From: Okeania sp. KiyG1
Lineage (GTDB): Bacteria; Cyanobacteriota; Cyanobacteriia; Cyanobacteriales; Microcoleaceae
Reading direction: 5' to 3'
NCBI RefSeq assembly: GCF_014132355.1
Contig: NZ_BLZO01000113.1
Location: 22,139 to 86,138 of the forward strand
Length of the DNA stretch: 64,000 nt
Position numbers and translations under genes: made by a program. Of the stretch, positions 38,039-47,768 are shown in pieces. The notes under the pieces are model-generated. The model saw nothing but the letters and a program-made list of their open reading frames with translations. It was not told where the DNA came from and did no database searches. Numbering within the stretch: position 1 is the first letter of the stretch; each line of letters opens with the position of its first letter.

Positions 38039-39625
38039 TTATTTAGTCCAACGATTTTGACTTTGCTCTAAATGTTCTAATAATTCTTGTTTATTCAAAG
38101 AAGGTTTTTTACAAATCAAGCCTTGGCAAACTAACCCTACAGAATTTTTGGGTAAATCTGTTTCAACTTTATAAATAGTAGTAGGAAAATACTGAGTAAT
38201 TAAACTAGATATTTCTGCTTCAGAGGTTCTAACTAAGGTTTGATTTCTATACCAGTCAAGGGCAATAAATAAACTTGGGCAAGCTTGAGGAGATTGTTTC
38301 ATTATGCTGCTAAAAGCTGTTAAAGCTGACTCAGCTCGGTCGAGATAATATAATTCTTCGGTTAGCAAAGATAGACGTACTAAATTAGCAACTGCTATGC
38401 CATTTGCTGCGGGAGTTGCATTATCAATGTAATTACGTTCTCGTAATATTAATTCTCCACTAACGTCGCTCGGTGAATTGTAATAACCTGATGCTTCTAA
38501 ACTCCATAAAAATTTATCAAATTCATCTTGTAATTTTACTGCTGTTTCTAGCCAATAATTAGTATTTGATGAAGTAATAGAAGCCTGTTGTAAGTCTAGC
38601 AAAGCTTTTATAAATAAAGCATAGTCTTCTGACTGTGCCATTACTGCCACTTTACCTTCATAATTTAATCGATGAAAACGTTGGTCAACCCACTGATTTT
38701 TGATGATGAAATTAGCAGCATTAACGGCTAATTCTAGATATTCTGAATTGTTAAATACTGTGGCTGATCGTGCTAACCCAGAAATCATTAAACTATTCCA
38801 AGCAACAATCATTTTAGTGTCTGTTACTGCCGGAATTCTACCAGGCCAATTATTATTTTTTGCTTCTTGATTATTGGTTGCTGGTTGGAAAGTTTCTACA
38901 GAAAAAGGTTTGGCTCCATACCGTAATTCAAACAGTTTAGATAGGGAATTTTCTAGAGTTTCACTTAACTCTCCTACTTGCTTTCTTTGTAAGACAATTT
39001 TTCCCTCGAAATTTCCTGTAGATGTTATGAAAAATTGTTCTGATAGTTCAGATAATTCTTCTGAGGTTAATAATTTTTCTAATTCTTGATAATTCCAAAT
39101 ATAGAATGCACCTTCTTCCGGTTCAGCTTCATCTGGAGTGGTAAAACTATCAGCATCTTGAGCAGCATAAAAAAATCCGTCTGGTGCAGTCATTTCTCGT
39201 TTTAGCCAATTTATTGTGCCAATAATTCCTCGTTTAAAAGCTGGTTCTTGATGTCCTGCACTCCATAAATTAGCTAAATATTCAACAATTTGACCGTTAT
39301 CGTAGAGCATTTTTTCAAAGTGGGGAACTGTCCAAGTTGCATCTACTGTATAACGATGAAAACCTCCGGCAACATGGTCATAAATTCCTCCTAATGACAG
39401 ATGTAATCCTCGTTGTAAACAAATTTGATTACCATCATATTGAGATTCAAAATTAAACTTTGTTCCTTGTAATGCTGCTTGTCCATAAGGTATCATGGGA
39501 AAGCTTTGTTGAGAGTAGCGATCGCTGATAATTGCGGTACTAACTTCTAAACCTTTTTGCAGTATTTCTTGGCTTAAATCTTCTGCTTCTGGTAATAAAA
39601 CTGATTTTCTTAATCCCTCTAACAT
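38039..39625 (-). CDS. DUF255/YyaL thioredoxin-domain protein, C-terminal part
   Basis: 528 codons forming the (alpha/alpha)6-barrel-like part of the spermatogenesis-associated protein 20/YyaL family: HLSLGGIYDHVAGGFHRYTV, WTVPHFEKMLYDNGQIVEY, FYAAQDADSFTTPDEAEPEEG, MIVAWNSLMISGLARSA. It continues the frame of the gene at 39634-40101 after a single-base shift in an A-run near 39640, so both parts are one ~685-residue gene. The family is thought to be a cellobiose-epimerase-like fold with a thioredoxin domain; function not established. Whether the protein is made depends on whether the shift is real. Confidence 0.85.
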   Translation of the reverse strand: MLEGLRKSVLLPEAEDLSQEILQKGLEVSTAIISDRYSQQSFPMIPYGQAALQGTKFNFESQYDGNQICLQRGLHLSLGGIYDHVAGGFHRYTVDATWTVPHFEKMLYDNGQIVEYLANLWSAGHQEPAFKRGIIGTINWLKREMTAPDGFFYAAQDADSFTTPDEAEPEEGAFYIWNYQELEKLLTSEELSELSEQFFITSTGNFEGKIVLQRKQVGELSETLENSLSKLFELRYGAKPFSVETFQPATNNQEAKNNNWPGRIPAVTDTKMIVAWNSLMISGLARSATVFNNSEYLELAVNAANFIIKNQWVDQRFHRLNYEGKVAVMAQSEDYALFIKALLDLQQASITSSNTNYWLETAVKLQDEFDKFLWSLEASGYYNSPSDVSGELILRERNYIDNATPAANGIAVANLVRLSLLTEELYYLDRAESALTAFSSIMKQSPQACPSLFIALDWYRNQTLVRTSEAEISSLITQYFPTTIYKVETDLPKNSVGLVCQGLICKKPSLNKQELLEHLEQSQNRWTK

Positions 39626-39633
39626 TTCGGATT

Positions 39634-40101
39634 TTAAGTCGTTAAGTTTATTTTTTCAATGTCATAAAATCCCCTAATTTTTTGCAAAACTTCTAAAAAT
39701 CCTGGTCGTCCATAACGAGGTTCAACAGGGAAATAAGTTCCACCAACAAAAGGTGTTAAATCATCAGGAGTTAAGAATATATTTAACGGCCAACCACCCT
39801 GTCCTGTTAACATTTGTAATGCTTGCATATAGATACTATCTACATCAGGTCGTTCTTCTCGATCTACTTTTATTGGTAAAAATTTTTCATTCAAATATTG
39901 GGCGATTTTTTCATCAGAAAAAGCTTCTCCTTCCATAACGGTACACCAATGACAACTTGAATAACCAATTGATAGAAAAATTGGTTTATCTTCTCGCCGT
40001 GCAGTTTCTAAAGCTTCTTCACTCCACGGCCACCAATCTACAGGATTTTCTGCGTGTTTGCGGAGATAAAGACTTTGAGATTTAGCTAAACGATTGGTCA
40101 T
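39634..40101 (-). CDS. DUF255 thioredoxin-domain protein, N-terminal part
   Basis: 155 residues: [20 protein letters not shown], the DUF255 thioredoxin-like domain with [17 protein letters not shown] (CHWC in place of CGPC), [32 protein letters not shown] and [16 protein letters not shown], the family signatures. It ends at ...[10 protein letters not shown] where relatives continue into the region encoded at 38039-39625. One base missing from the A-run (GAAAAAATAAAC) accounts for the break. The start ATG is preceded by GGGAGTAAG on the coding strand. Confidence 0.85.
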   Translation of the reverse strand: MTNRLAKSQSLYLRKHAENPVDWWPWSEEALETARREDKPIFLSIGYSSCHWCTVMEGEAFSDEKIAQYLNEKFLPIKVDREERPDVDSIYMQALQMLTGQGGWPLNIFLTPDDLTPFVGGTYFPVEPRYGRPGFLEVLQKIRGFYDIEKINLTT

Positions 40102-40567
40102 TTTTTCTTACTCCCTAGTTATTGTTAATACTGTCAATTATTCTGGTACTTTGAAAAGTAGATGATTAACATTTCCGCAGATTATAACGTATTTATGATT
40201 TTTGGGGCTTGATTTGGATAAAGTATTATGATTAAATTTCAATATTCATTCTTTATTTACTAAACAAAATTCTTTGAATTAATTGATATTTCATTCTTTT
40301 TTATTGTCGCTTGAAAAGGTGGATGAAAAAGAATTGATTCACATTTTTTATTTTATTCAATAATTAATTATGAATGTTCAATTGTCACTTATACCTAAAA
40401 GGAAGAGGATTATTATAATCAAATAAATTGTTGATTTTTTGTTTGAAAAACAATATTAATTACCGAATAATTAATCATTAATCATTATTAATTAAATAAT
40501 TAGGGTTAAAAGCCTCCCCTTTCAAGGGGAAAATAAAGAAATAATATTTCCTTATGTTCAATTCCGT
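40102..40567. other. AT-rich intergenic, no gene
   Basis: Promoter side of the DUF255 gene. 40450-40500 contains a palindromic TAATTAATCATTAATCATTA tract. The H1 repeat begins at about 40505 with AAAGCCTCCCCTTTCAAGGG. Nothing else is supported. Confidence 0.4.
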
Positions 40568-41400
40568 ACGGAATTAAATAAAAGGAAATATCCTAGCACT
40601 TTTCTCTTGGTCGATTGGATATGGCGAGGAGACCTCGCCATCCCTCGACCGCTTTTTTCCCTTAAAAGGGAGGCTTCAAGGCGCGAATTATTTAATTATT
40701 AATTATTAATTATTCGGTAATTTGAGTTATCAGTTATCCGTTGTAATCCAGGAACTATACCCTTTTGACGTAACAGCCTCTTTCTATCTATATTTTAGTA
40801 ATCGTAATTTATCTTTCTATTTACTCTCAAAAATTATCAATATTTCATTAATTGATAATTGATAATAGATAATTGATAATTACCTCGGGTTTTAACCGCT
40901 ACGGAATTGAATAAAAGGAAATATCCTAGCACTTTTCTCTTGGTCGATTGGATATGGCGAGGAGACCTCGCCATCCCTCGACCGCTTTTTTCCCTTAAAG
41001 GGGAGGCTTCAAGGCGCGAATTATTTAATTATTAATTATTAATTATTCGGTAATTTGAGTTATCAGTTATCCGTTGTAATCCAGGAACTATACCCTTTTG
41101 ACGTAACAGCCTCTTTCTATCTATATTTAAGGGTATTTTTTGCTGCTGTTTTGTCTAAGTCCTGATAAGATAAATCAAATCTTAACTATATATTAGTAAT
41201 CGTAATTTATCTTTCTATTTACTCTCAAAAATCATCAATATTTCATTAATTGATAATTGATAATGGATAATTGATAATTACCTCTGGTTAAAACCGCTAC
41301 GGAATTGAAAATAAGGAGATATTATTTCTTTATTTTCCTCTTAAAAGGGTCGGCTTTAAACCAGAATTATTTAATGATTAATAATTAATAATTCGGTAAT
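40568..41400. repeat. Tandem triplication of the H1 hairpin repeat
   Basis: Units begin at 40568, 40901 and 41299 (ACGGAATT). The first two contain the complete H1 core, with TTGGTCGATTGGATATGGCG, GAGGAGACCTC and CGCCATCCCTCGACCGC, then GGGAGGCTTCAAGGCGCGAA, an (ATTAATT)n block and CCAGGAACTATACCCTTTTG. Unit two has a 65-base insert near 41125-41190; unit three is shortened and lacks the hairpin. The first two cores are nearly identical. Confidence 0.75.
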
Positions 41401-41821
41401 GCCAATGACCAAAAGCAATGCGATACTTGTGAAACACTTCAATTATTAAGTAAATGATGCAAGAAAAATCATTTTTGTAATTATTATTAGCTAGTTAGCA
41501 TTGATTATTATGATGTTAACTTCTCCCTGTAAGGACGTTGTATGCAACGTCACTACCTACTTATCCTTCTGGAAGTCTACCCTTTTAAGGAGATAAAAAA
41601 AGAGGGTGCATCTCATATTTACAAAAATACTTTTTCCTATATATTCTCTGTTGTCTTTCGGAGCTGTTGCCTGTTGCCTAAAAGCGATAAATTTTTGGCT
41701 TTATTCAGAATTGAGATGCACCTAAACAAAGATAATTTCGTATTTTCTTGCCTCCTTATTGCAGAGGTACTGTTAACTGATAACTGAAATGACTTCCAAT
41801 TTTTTCCTTCCTCAATAATTT
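41401..41821. other. Intergenic, repeat fragments
   Basis: Contains a segment (CTGTTGTCTTTCGGAGCTGT through AGCGATAAATTTTTGGC, 41645-41702) repeated at 45590-45655 in inverted orientation. An 81-codon frame at 41542-41787 spans it and is not considered a gene. Confidence 0.4.
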
Positions 41822-43393
41822 ATGAATTACTCAAGAAGAAACTTCCATAAAATTGCTATCCAATTTTCTTTAGGAGCAGGAATAGCTCCAATTTTATCAA
41901 AATATCTAAATCTGAACTTGTCAGAAAATTTATTAGAGAATAAAGTCAAAGAATTTTTTGCTTATCTCGACCCAGAGATTGATTTATTAATTCCTACATA
42001 TTTGGGAAATGACCAAAGAAGATTCTATGGTCGTGGTACACCAGATAATTTTCAAGTTCTAGATAAGTTTAAATTAGGAACAGGTGTAACTTATGTAGGT
42101 AAAACTAGAAAAGTTTGGAGTGGAGCTGGATGGACTGGACAACCAACTGTTACTAAAGACCGTGGAAAAACTTATTTAGTTATTGGAGGTTATGACTATA
42201 TTTTACGCAAAATAGATGCTGCTAATAATCAGGAAGTTTGGCAATATAAATTTGATGATGTGATTAAAGGTTCGAGTACGGTTTATATTGATGAAACTGC
42301 CAATGAAGAGAATCGTATTGTGATTTTACAAGGCAGTAGAACTGGGAGACCAAAAAAAGGAATTGCTCCTAGTTTTCGTGCTATTTCTTTTAGGACAGGG
42401 AAAGAAATTTGGCAACTAGATATTAGAAAAACTCGTAGTTATAGTCGCGATAATGATAGTTCTGCTTTGTTATTGGAAAATAATTTAATTTTCAATGCTG
42501 GGGAAAATGCTATTGGTTATTTTATAAATAGTTCTGTTAATAGAGCTAAAATCAAATCTGCTATTCTACAGCCAGAAGTATTATCAGAAATTAAACTTTA
42601 TGTAGATAGCGATGTTAAAAGACAAGGGGGAAATATTGTCTCTGAATCATCTCCTGCTAGATTGGGTAATAGAATTTTTTTAGCAGCAGGTTCCGGGCAT
42701 ATTTATGGTATTGATATAGAGAGTAAAAAGATAGTTTGGGATTTTTATACAGGTTCAGATTTAGATGGTACTGTTGCTATTTCTAAAAGTGGTAAATTAT
42801 TTTGTGCGATTGAAAAACAATTTATTCCTGGAAATGGTGGGGTGGTGAAATTAAACCCTAATCAAAAAAATCAGGAAAGTGTAGAATGGTTTTTGCCTAC
42901 AGGTAATATTAAATTTAATAGTTGGTTAGGAGGTATTATTGGGTCGGTAGCTTTGAATGATGAATATAATAATTATGGTGAATTTCCGGCTTTATTTGCT
43001 ACTAATGCTATTGATGGATATCTATATATTGGTTCCCAAGATTTAACTACAGGAAATAAAGTTAAAGGACCTTTGAAAAAGTTTAGTTATGATACTCCTC
43101 TAATTGTGTTTAAGCAGAAAATTGGTCCCTCAATTTCAACGCCAATTTTTACTGATGGAAATAAACTGGTAACTGCTGGATATAACGGGGTTTATATATT
43201 TAATTTGAATTGGGAATTTGCGAAACCTGGTGAGCAAAATGTTTTACCTAATGCTCAAGGAGAATTTTTCCGTTTAATAGTAGAGGAAGCTGGCAAATTT
43301 ACGGGTAAAGTGTCTTTTGAATCTACCCCTGTTGTATGGGATGGAATTATTAGAATTTGCGGTAGGGATGGTTGGTTATATAGTTTTGGTTAA
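41822..43393 (+). CDS. PQQ-like beta-propeller protein with Tat-type signal
   Basis: 523 residues. N-terminus MNYSRRNFHKIAIQF has a twin-arginine pattern (SRRNF) before a hydrophobic stretch (AIQFSLGAGIAPILSKYL), so export of a folded protein across the plasma or thylakoid membrane is likely. The rest shows repeated beta-propeller blades (IGGYDYILRKIDAANNQEVW, RAISFRTGKEIWQLDI, GSGHIYGIDIESKKIVWDFY, DGWLYSFG) as in PQQ-dependent dehydrogenases and BamB, with the characteristic G...ALD...G...W pattern but no clear PQQ ligands. Function unknown. Start ATG is 60 bp after an H1-type fragment and follows CTTCCTCAATAATTT. Confidence 0.75.
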   Translation: MNYSRRNFHKIAIQFSLGAGIAPILSKYLNLNLSENLLENKVKEFFAYLDPEIDLLIPTYLGNDQRRFYGRGTPDNFQVLDKFKLGTGVTYVGKTRKVWSGAGWTGQPTVTKDRGKTYLVIGGYDYILRKIDAANNQEVWQYKFDDVIKGSSTVYIDETANEENRIVILQGSRTGRPKKGIAPSFRAISFRTGKEIWQLDIRKTRSYSRDNDSSALLLENNLIFNAGENAIGYFINSSVNRAKIKSAILQPEVLSEIKLYVDSDVKRQGGNIVSESSPARLGNRIFLAAGSGHIYGIDIESKKIVWDFYTGSDLDGTVAISKSGKLFCAIEKQFIPGNGGVVKLNPNQKNQESVEWFLPTGNIKFNSWLGGIIGSVALNDEYNNYGEFPALFATNAIDGYLYIGSQDLTTGNKVKGPLKKFSYDTPLIVFKQKIGPSISTPIFTDGNKLVTAGYNGVYIFNLNWEFAKPGEQNVLPNAQGEFFRLIVEEAGKFTGKVSFESTPVVWDGIIRICGRDGWLYSFG

Positions 43394-43557
43394 AATTTAG
43401 GAAGATAGAAAAAGTGAGAGAGAAAAAGAGTGAATTTATACTTACCGAAAAATTAGGATTTAAGCATCGCTTTTCTAGGTCTACTTTTTATTAATCGAAA
43501 TAGTAATTCATTTCCTATCATATGATTAGTTTAGATAAGAATTATGAAAGTTATATT

Positions 43558-43780
43558 TAGGGTTTGCTGAAAAAGTCTTTTGGTAAGGGGAAGAGTCAGG
43601 ATAAATGGGAATTATAGAGGAGGTAGTTGGATATTTTTTCCCTTGATTTTTCTGTACTTGTCTGCCTAAAATACTCACTTTTTGTAGCTCTGAGGCACCG
43701 AAAACCAGGCACTTTTTTCGACAGTAAAAAGACTAAAGCCTTTATCTTTCAATGCTTTTAAATTTAATCAGCAAGACCTA
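43558..43780. mobile_element. MITE family M2 copy
   Basis: 223 bp, TAGGGTTTGCTGAAAAAG at the left, TTAATCAGCAAGACCTA at the right; the core CCGAAAACCAGGCACTTTTT and AAAGCCTTTATCTTTCAATG match the copies at 6350 and 59670. The region 43394-43557 before it has no gene. Confidence 0.6.
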
Positions 43781-43784
43781 TTTA

Positions 43785-44150
43785 AGTATCGTATCGATCC
43801 GTAGGGAAACTAGAATTGGATTAAAAACTATTACAGGTAAAGTTATTACTGCTTGTGGAGTTAAACCCATTGGTTTATATCAATGCTTATTTGAATATTT
43901 ATGGCTTTATAGTTTAGTTAAACCAAAAATAGGAGATTCTTTTTGATGAATTTAGTCATTTATATGAAATACAAAAATTGTGCAAATATACGAATCTCCC
44001 CATCTCCCCATCTCCTAATTTACCTATCAATCTTTGGTAGCAAACATTAAAGTATTTCATATTAGATACCCCTTGCGTTGAAAAATTTTTAGAGATTTTT
44101 TCTCAAATTTATCCTGATGAAATACACATTCTTCAGCTAGATAACGGCCT
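43785..44150 (+). pseudogene. IS630-family transposase middle fragment, interrupted by a small element
   Basis: RRETRIGLKTITGKVITACG, KPIGLYQCLFEYLWLYSLVK and KPKIGDSFFDEFSHL, then (after removing 43963-44064) LDTPCVEKFLEIFSQIYPDE and IHILQLDN, the DDE core around the second Asp. The C-terminal end is missing, cut by an M1 left end at 44153. A related fragment at 59240-59601 carries the missing C-terminal part of a similar transposase. Confidence 0.7.
43963..44061. mobile_element. 99-bp MITE (family M6) flanked by TTA duplication
   Basis: TATGAAATAC at the left and GTATTTCATA at the right form a perfect 10-bp inverted repeat. Flanks are TTA at 43960-43962 and 44062-44064. Removing the element plus one TTA restores the transposase reading frame exactly (AGT CAT TTA GAT ACC, SHLDT). 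Confidence 0.8.
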
Positions 44151-44152
44151 TA

Positions 44153-44461
44153 TATCATGTCCGGTTGAACAGTGATAAATAAATAACTACGGAGTCCTCA
44201 GGAGTCAAACCACCCCTAACCCCGACCGTGGAGGGGACCCACCCCTAACCCCGACCGTGGAGGGGACCCACTAACCCCGACCGTGGAGGGGAGTAGGGGA
44301 GTAGGGGAGTAGAGGAACAGGAAAGTAATTTTTTTGCCCAACGATGTGCCTAAAATGGTAACATGCATGAGCATGAACAGCTGAAAACCAAGGTATTTCA
44401 GACCTAAAAATGCTAAAAGCTCTATCTGTAAAAGCTTTTAGATTTATTCAGCAAACCCTAA
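44153..44461. mobile_element. Chimeric MITE: M1 left end, M2 right end
   Basis: Begins TATATCATGTCCGGTTGAAC and AGTGATAAATAAATAACTAC as in M1 copy 1, has three tandem CTAACCCCGACCGTGGAGGG units, and ends CTGAAAACCAAGGTATTTC then TTATTCAGCAAACCCTA as in the M2 copy at 14745. No M1 right end and no M2 left end are present, so two elements have recombined or nested and lost their inner ends. Confidence 0.6.
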
Positions 44462-45076
44462 TTAAAAAAATATTGAAAAATTGTGTCTTTAATTCTTTTG
44501 ATTGATCACGAAAAATCTTGATAAATATATTAGCTGGATTTAGTAAAAAGACATTGATTCTATTACTGAATATGATTTTATTATTGAAGCATTATCTGTA
44601 ATTTGAATTTATAAAAATGCTATAAAAACACCAATTATGAGCTACAAAAACTGTTGATAACTCAAGCTAAAATACTTCATATATAGAGCAGTTTTCAGAA
44701 GCTTATAACATACCATTACAACAGTCATTTCACGATTTAAATCAGACATATAAAAACTTTTTAAATCAACTAAAAGGCAAGATGAAAGGTAGAGCCATTA
44801 AACTGCAAAAATAGGTAGTAACTTATAATATTGGAGAAGTTCTTTGTAAGCATAATTTTCAGCTTTTTTTTGTACCATTCTTATTAAAAAAATGGTATAA
44901 TAATTAACATTTTTCCTACAAAATGCTCCGCAGATAGAGGAGCTTTACTATCGAAAGTTAAGTAAGTTATTATCTAAGACAACTCAAGATTTCCTTGGTC
45001 ATGCTACCCAAACAAAACGATATGAAAAAGCCAGGTTTAGAATAGCCAAACTTTCCTACGGAATGCTGTGCAAATG
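44462..45076. pseudogene. Decayed transposase region with tnpB N-terminal remnant
   Basis: 44490-44640 matches 31360-31510 (GATTTAGTAAAAAGACATTG), probably a rotten transposase. At about 44690-44815 a frame reads EQFSEAYNIPLQQSFHDLNQ, TYKNFLNQLKGKMKGR, the N-terminal LQQ...L..AY.NF pattern of TnpB, followed by a stop. No intact gene; GC-rich inserts occur near 44925 and 45058. Confidence 0.45.
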
Positions 45077-45284
45077 TAAGCATTCAGCTCTTAGCAGTCA
45101 GCTATCAGCAAATAATGAATAATTTCTTATAAGCTTAAAGAAGCATAATTTAACAGTAAGTTTTAATTCTATCCAAATTTATCAATTGCATTTTTCAATT
45201 GCTTTTACCTCTTCTGATCGTCAATAGCTGAAGTCCGCAGTTCCGACCTAGGAAGCTAGCTAAAAGCTGACTGCTGAATGCTTA
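45077..45284. mobile_element. MITE family M3 copy
   Basis: TAAGCATTCAGCTCTTAGCA at the left, AGCTGACTGCTGAATGCTTA at the right, 208 bp. Contains a CTGAAGTCCGCAGTTCCGAC insert like the one at 18680. The solo right end at 60012-60034 (CTGACTGCTGAATGCTTA) belongs to the same family. Confidence 0.6.
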
Positions 45285-45417
45285 CGTGCAAATATGTCAA
45301 ACTGAAAGATATAAAGACAGATTTTCTATATAAATTGTCTACTAAAATTATTAACGAAAATCTATCAAATCTGCTGTAAGTTTCATAGCTTCATTCAGCA
45401 ACGCCCTAGTTTAGTTT

Positions 45418-45600
45418 CTATTGGGATGCTAGGAGCCATAATTTATTAACAGAGGAATTTATATAAATTTGGGAACTATAAGTATATAAACGTTCAGACT
45501 GTCGTCGTTGCAGATTTTTTAATTTGTGAAATGTGACAAAATTTGAATAACTTAAACATACCAAAATTCCTAATCCTATAGCAAATATCTTTTTTGAATA
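45418..45600 (-). pseudogene. Duplicated fragment of the GT39-type gene
   Basis: 45482-45595 encodes KKIFAIGLGILVCLSYSNFV and TFHKLKNLQRRQSERLYTYS, identical in sequence to a segment of the broken gene at 46276-46400. Upstream it fuses to repeats (TTCGGAGCTGTTGCC-type and AGAGAAT heptamers). A rearranged fragment, not a gene; the IS1-like end TTCAGCAACGCCC lies just 3' at 45393-45408. Confidence 0.7.
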
Positions 45601-45963
45601 AAGCCAAAAATTTATCGCTTTTAGGCAACAGCTCCGAAAGGCAACAGAGAATAGAGAATAGAGAATAGAGAATAGAGAATAGGGAATAGGGAATAGGGAA
45701 TATATAGGAAAAAAGTATTTTTGCTTGCTATGAGATGTACCCTGGTTAAAATTCAGAAAAAGGGAAGAAGCTAGAGATAAAAAGAGTGAATTTATACTGA
45801 AAGAAAAATTAGGATTCAAGCCTCGCTATTTTATATAATTGATATTACCGAAAAATTGTGATATAAAGCCTCTCCTTTTAAGGGGATAAAAAGAAAAAAT
45901 TTCCTTTGAGTCAATCCTATCCGTTTTAAAGGAGAGGTAATTCTAAATTCTAAATTCTAAATT
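45601..45963. repeat. Heptamer tracts and H1 fragment
   Basis: (AGAGAAT)n at 45648-45700, AAGCCTCTCCTTTTAAGGG and CCGTTTTAAAGGAGAGG (45868-45936, inverted H1 arms), and (CTAAATT)n at 45938-45970. No gene. Confidence 0.5.
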
Positions 45964-47521
45964 CTAAATTCTTGAATGACTCAGTCTTAAATAGTAATAA
46001 AAGTTTCTGTCTTGGTATTGCAATATATAACGGTTATCTAATAGCTTGATATTATTATAAACTTGTAAATTTTCTTGAAACATTGGGTCAGAATCTTTGA
46101 GTTCTATCAATTCTATTCTCACTTTTTTTCTACTTCTCGTAATTCATTTAATGTTTGGGGTAATTGCCAAATTACTTGAGTTGGATAATTAGCGATCGCT
46201 AGATAAAAGTTTTTTTCTGATATTACTACTTGTGGTTGAATTTGCAATTTTGAAATAACTTTTTGCACCCGCGAACTATAAGTATATAAACGTTCAGACT
46301 GTCGTCGTTGGAGATTTTTTAATTTGTGAAATGTGACAAAATTTGAATAACTTAAACACACCAAAATTCCTAATCCTATAGCAAATATCTTTTTAGTTGG
46401 TAATTGTGAAGTTAATAACCATAAACTTGCCACTGATAATATTGCCATTAATGGAGAAAAAACTGCCAACCCTCGAATCCCCATATCAATATATTGATAA
46501 AGTAAAAACTGCTAATAAAGCTGGCATAAAACTAATTATACTAAAAATACATAAATTTCTATAAGCTGTAAAATATGTCAATTTATGTCGTTCAATTGTA
46601 GGAGTAAATACCGCTAAAGAAATACCCCATAGCAGCAACATTGATAGAGTAATTGTTGAATAGACTGGAAACTTTTTAAAGTTAATGATCAGGCTGCAAT
46701 TGAATAAAAAATTTTCGCCCATCATTCTGAGCATATTCGTAAAACTAGATTGGGATAAAATTCTTGTTGCTGCATAAGGATAAATTTCTTGATTTTGAGA
46801 AAGAGGAATTAACACCGTGATTGATAATAATGTCAAAGAAAATAATAAACTCAATAAAGTTTGTTTGTAATCTTGATTTTTACTTATCCATAAAATAGCA
46901 ATACTAGCAGGAAGTAAGGTTAACATAAATGGTTTAATTAGATATGCCAAAGCTATTACTAAACTCAAAAATATACCTTTTAACCAACCTTCTTTTGTAT
47001 AAATAATAGAACTACAGCCACCATAATTACAGCAGCAGCAGATATTTCAGTCATTACCGAATGAGTCAAAACTAGAGTGTAAGGATAAATCAAGTAAATC
47101 AAAGCAGCACCAAAACCAACCCATTGATTAAATATATTTTTGCCAACTATAAATATAAGAAAAATAGTGATAATCAGTAGCAAATAATTTACAAAAATGG
47201 TGTTCTTTCATTAATGCCACCAATCAAAAAACCAACAGCTAAAATTAAAGGATAACCAGGCAAATGAGTATCCTTAGTAGGATAGCCTTTTTCGATAATA
47301 CTACTAGCTAAATAATGATGACTATTAAAATCAAAATTACGCACAATATTTTGAGCAACAGTATAGTAAAGTGTTTCATCATTCCAGCGAATTTGTAAAG
47401 AAACTGGTCTCGTAGAATAAAGAGCGATCGCTATCATCATCAAAAGCAATACATAAGGATAAATATTTGTCAATAAGTTTTTACAAATTTTCATTTTTGC
47501 ATAAATGAACAAGAAAAACAT
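45964..47521 (-). pseudogene. GT39/ArnT-like membrane glycosyltransferase, multiple frameshifts
   Basis: Five frames join to one ~515-residue polytopic protein: 47189-47521 (IYPYVLLLMMIAIALYSTRP, RWNDETLYYTVAQNIVRNFD, THLPGYPLILAV), 46980-47183, 46486-46968 (MSLVIALAYLIKPFMLTLLP), 46119-46484, and a C-terminal tail to 45964 (LKDSDPMFQENLQVYNNIKL). The early Asp-Glu in the first loop and the HLPGYP motif are typical of the GT39/PMT-type family that uses polyprenyl-phosphate sugars. At least one break is a one-base loss in an A-run (near 46120), another a one-base gain near 46500. Divergent from the NRPS gene. Confidence 0.7.
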
Positions 47522-47768
47522 CTAAAATTTACAAATTTTGGTTGCATATTAGTAAGTATTCAGATATTCTAATTCAGCATTCAGCTTTTAACTTTAGATA
47601 ATTATCTCTATGTTTTTTTACCTTTTTTTCAATGTAAATCCTGATCTTGAAAAATGTTTAAAATAAATAAGCTTTGTAGTGAAGAGGCTATAGAATATAT
47701 ATAAAAGCAAAAGTAATGCAAAAGCTCAACAGGATGAACTAGCTTGTAACTTAGGTTTTGAAAGCAAA
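47522..47768. promoter_or_regulatory. Divergent intergenic region, presumed promoter of the NRPS cluster
   Basis: About 250 bp between the broken GT39 gene and the NRPS start. A TTGAAA (47649) and a TATAGAAT (47687) could form a promoter but the spacing is too long for a standard sigma-70 pair, so this is weak. No strong ribosome-binding site precedes ATG 47769. Confidence 0.25.

Noticed and set aside
41542-41787. 81-codon forward frame as a gene
   Set aside because: Spans a repeat that recurs inverted at 45.6 kb and shows no protein family signal.
45601-45819. Membrane-protein-like 5' part of the 133-codon frame
   Set aside because: The hydrophobic YSLFPIPYSLFSILYSLF pattern is a translated AGAGAAT/GGGAATA repeat fused to a duplicated gene fragment.
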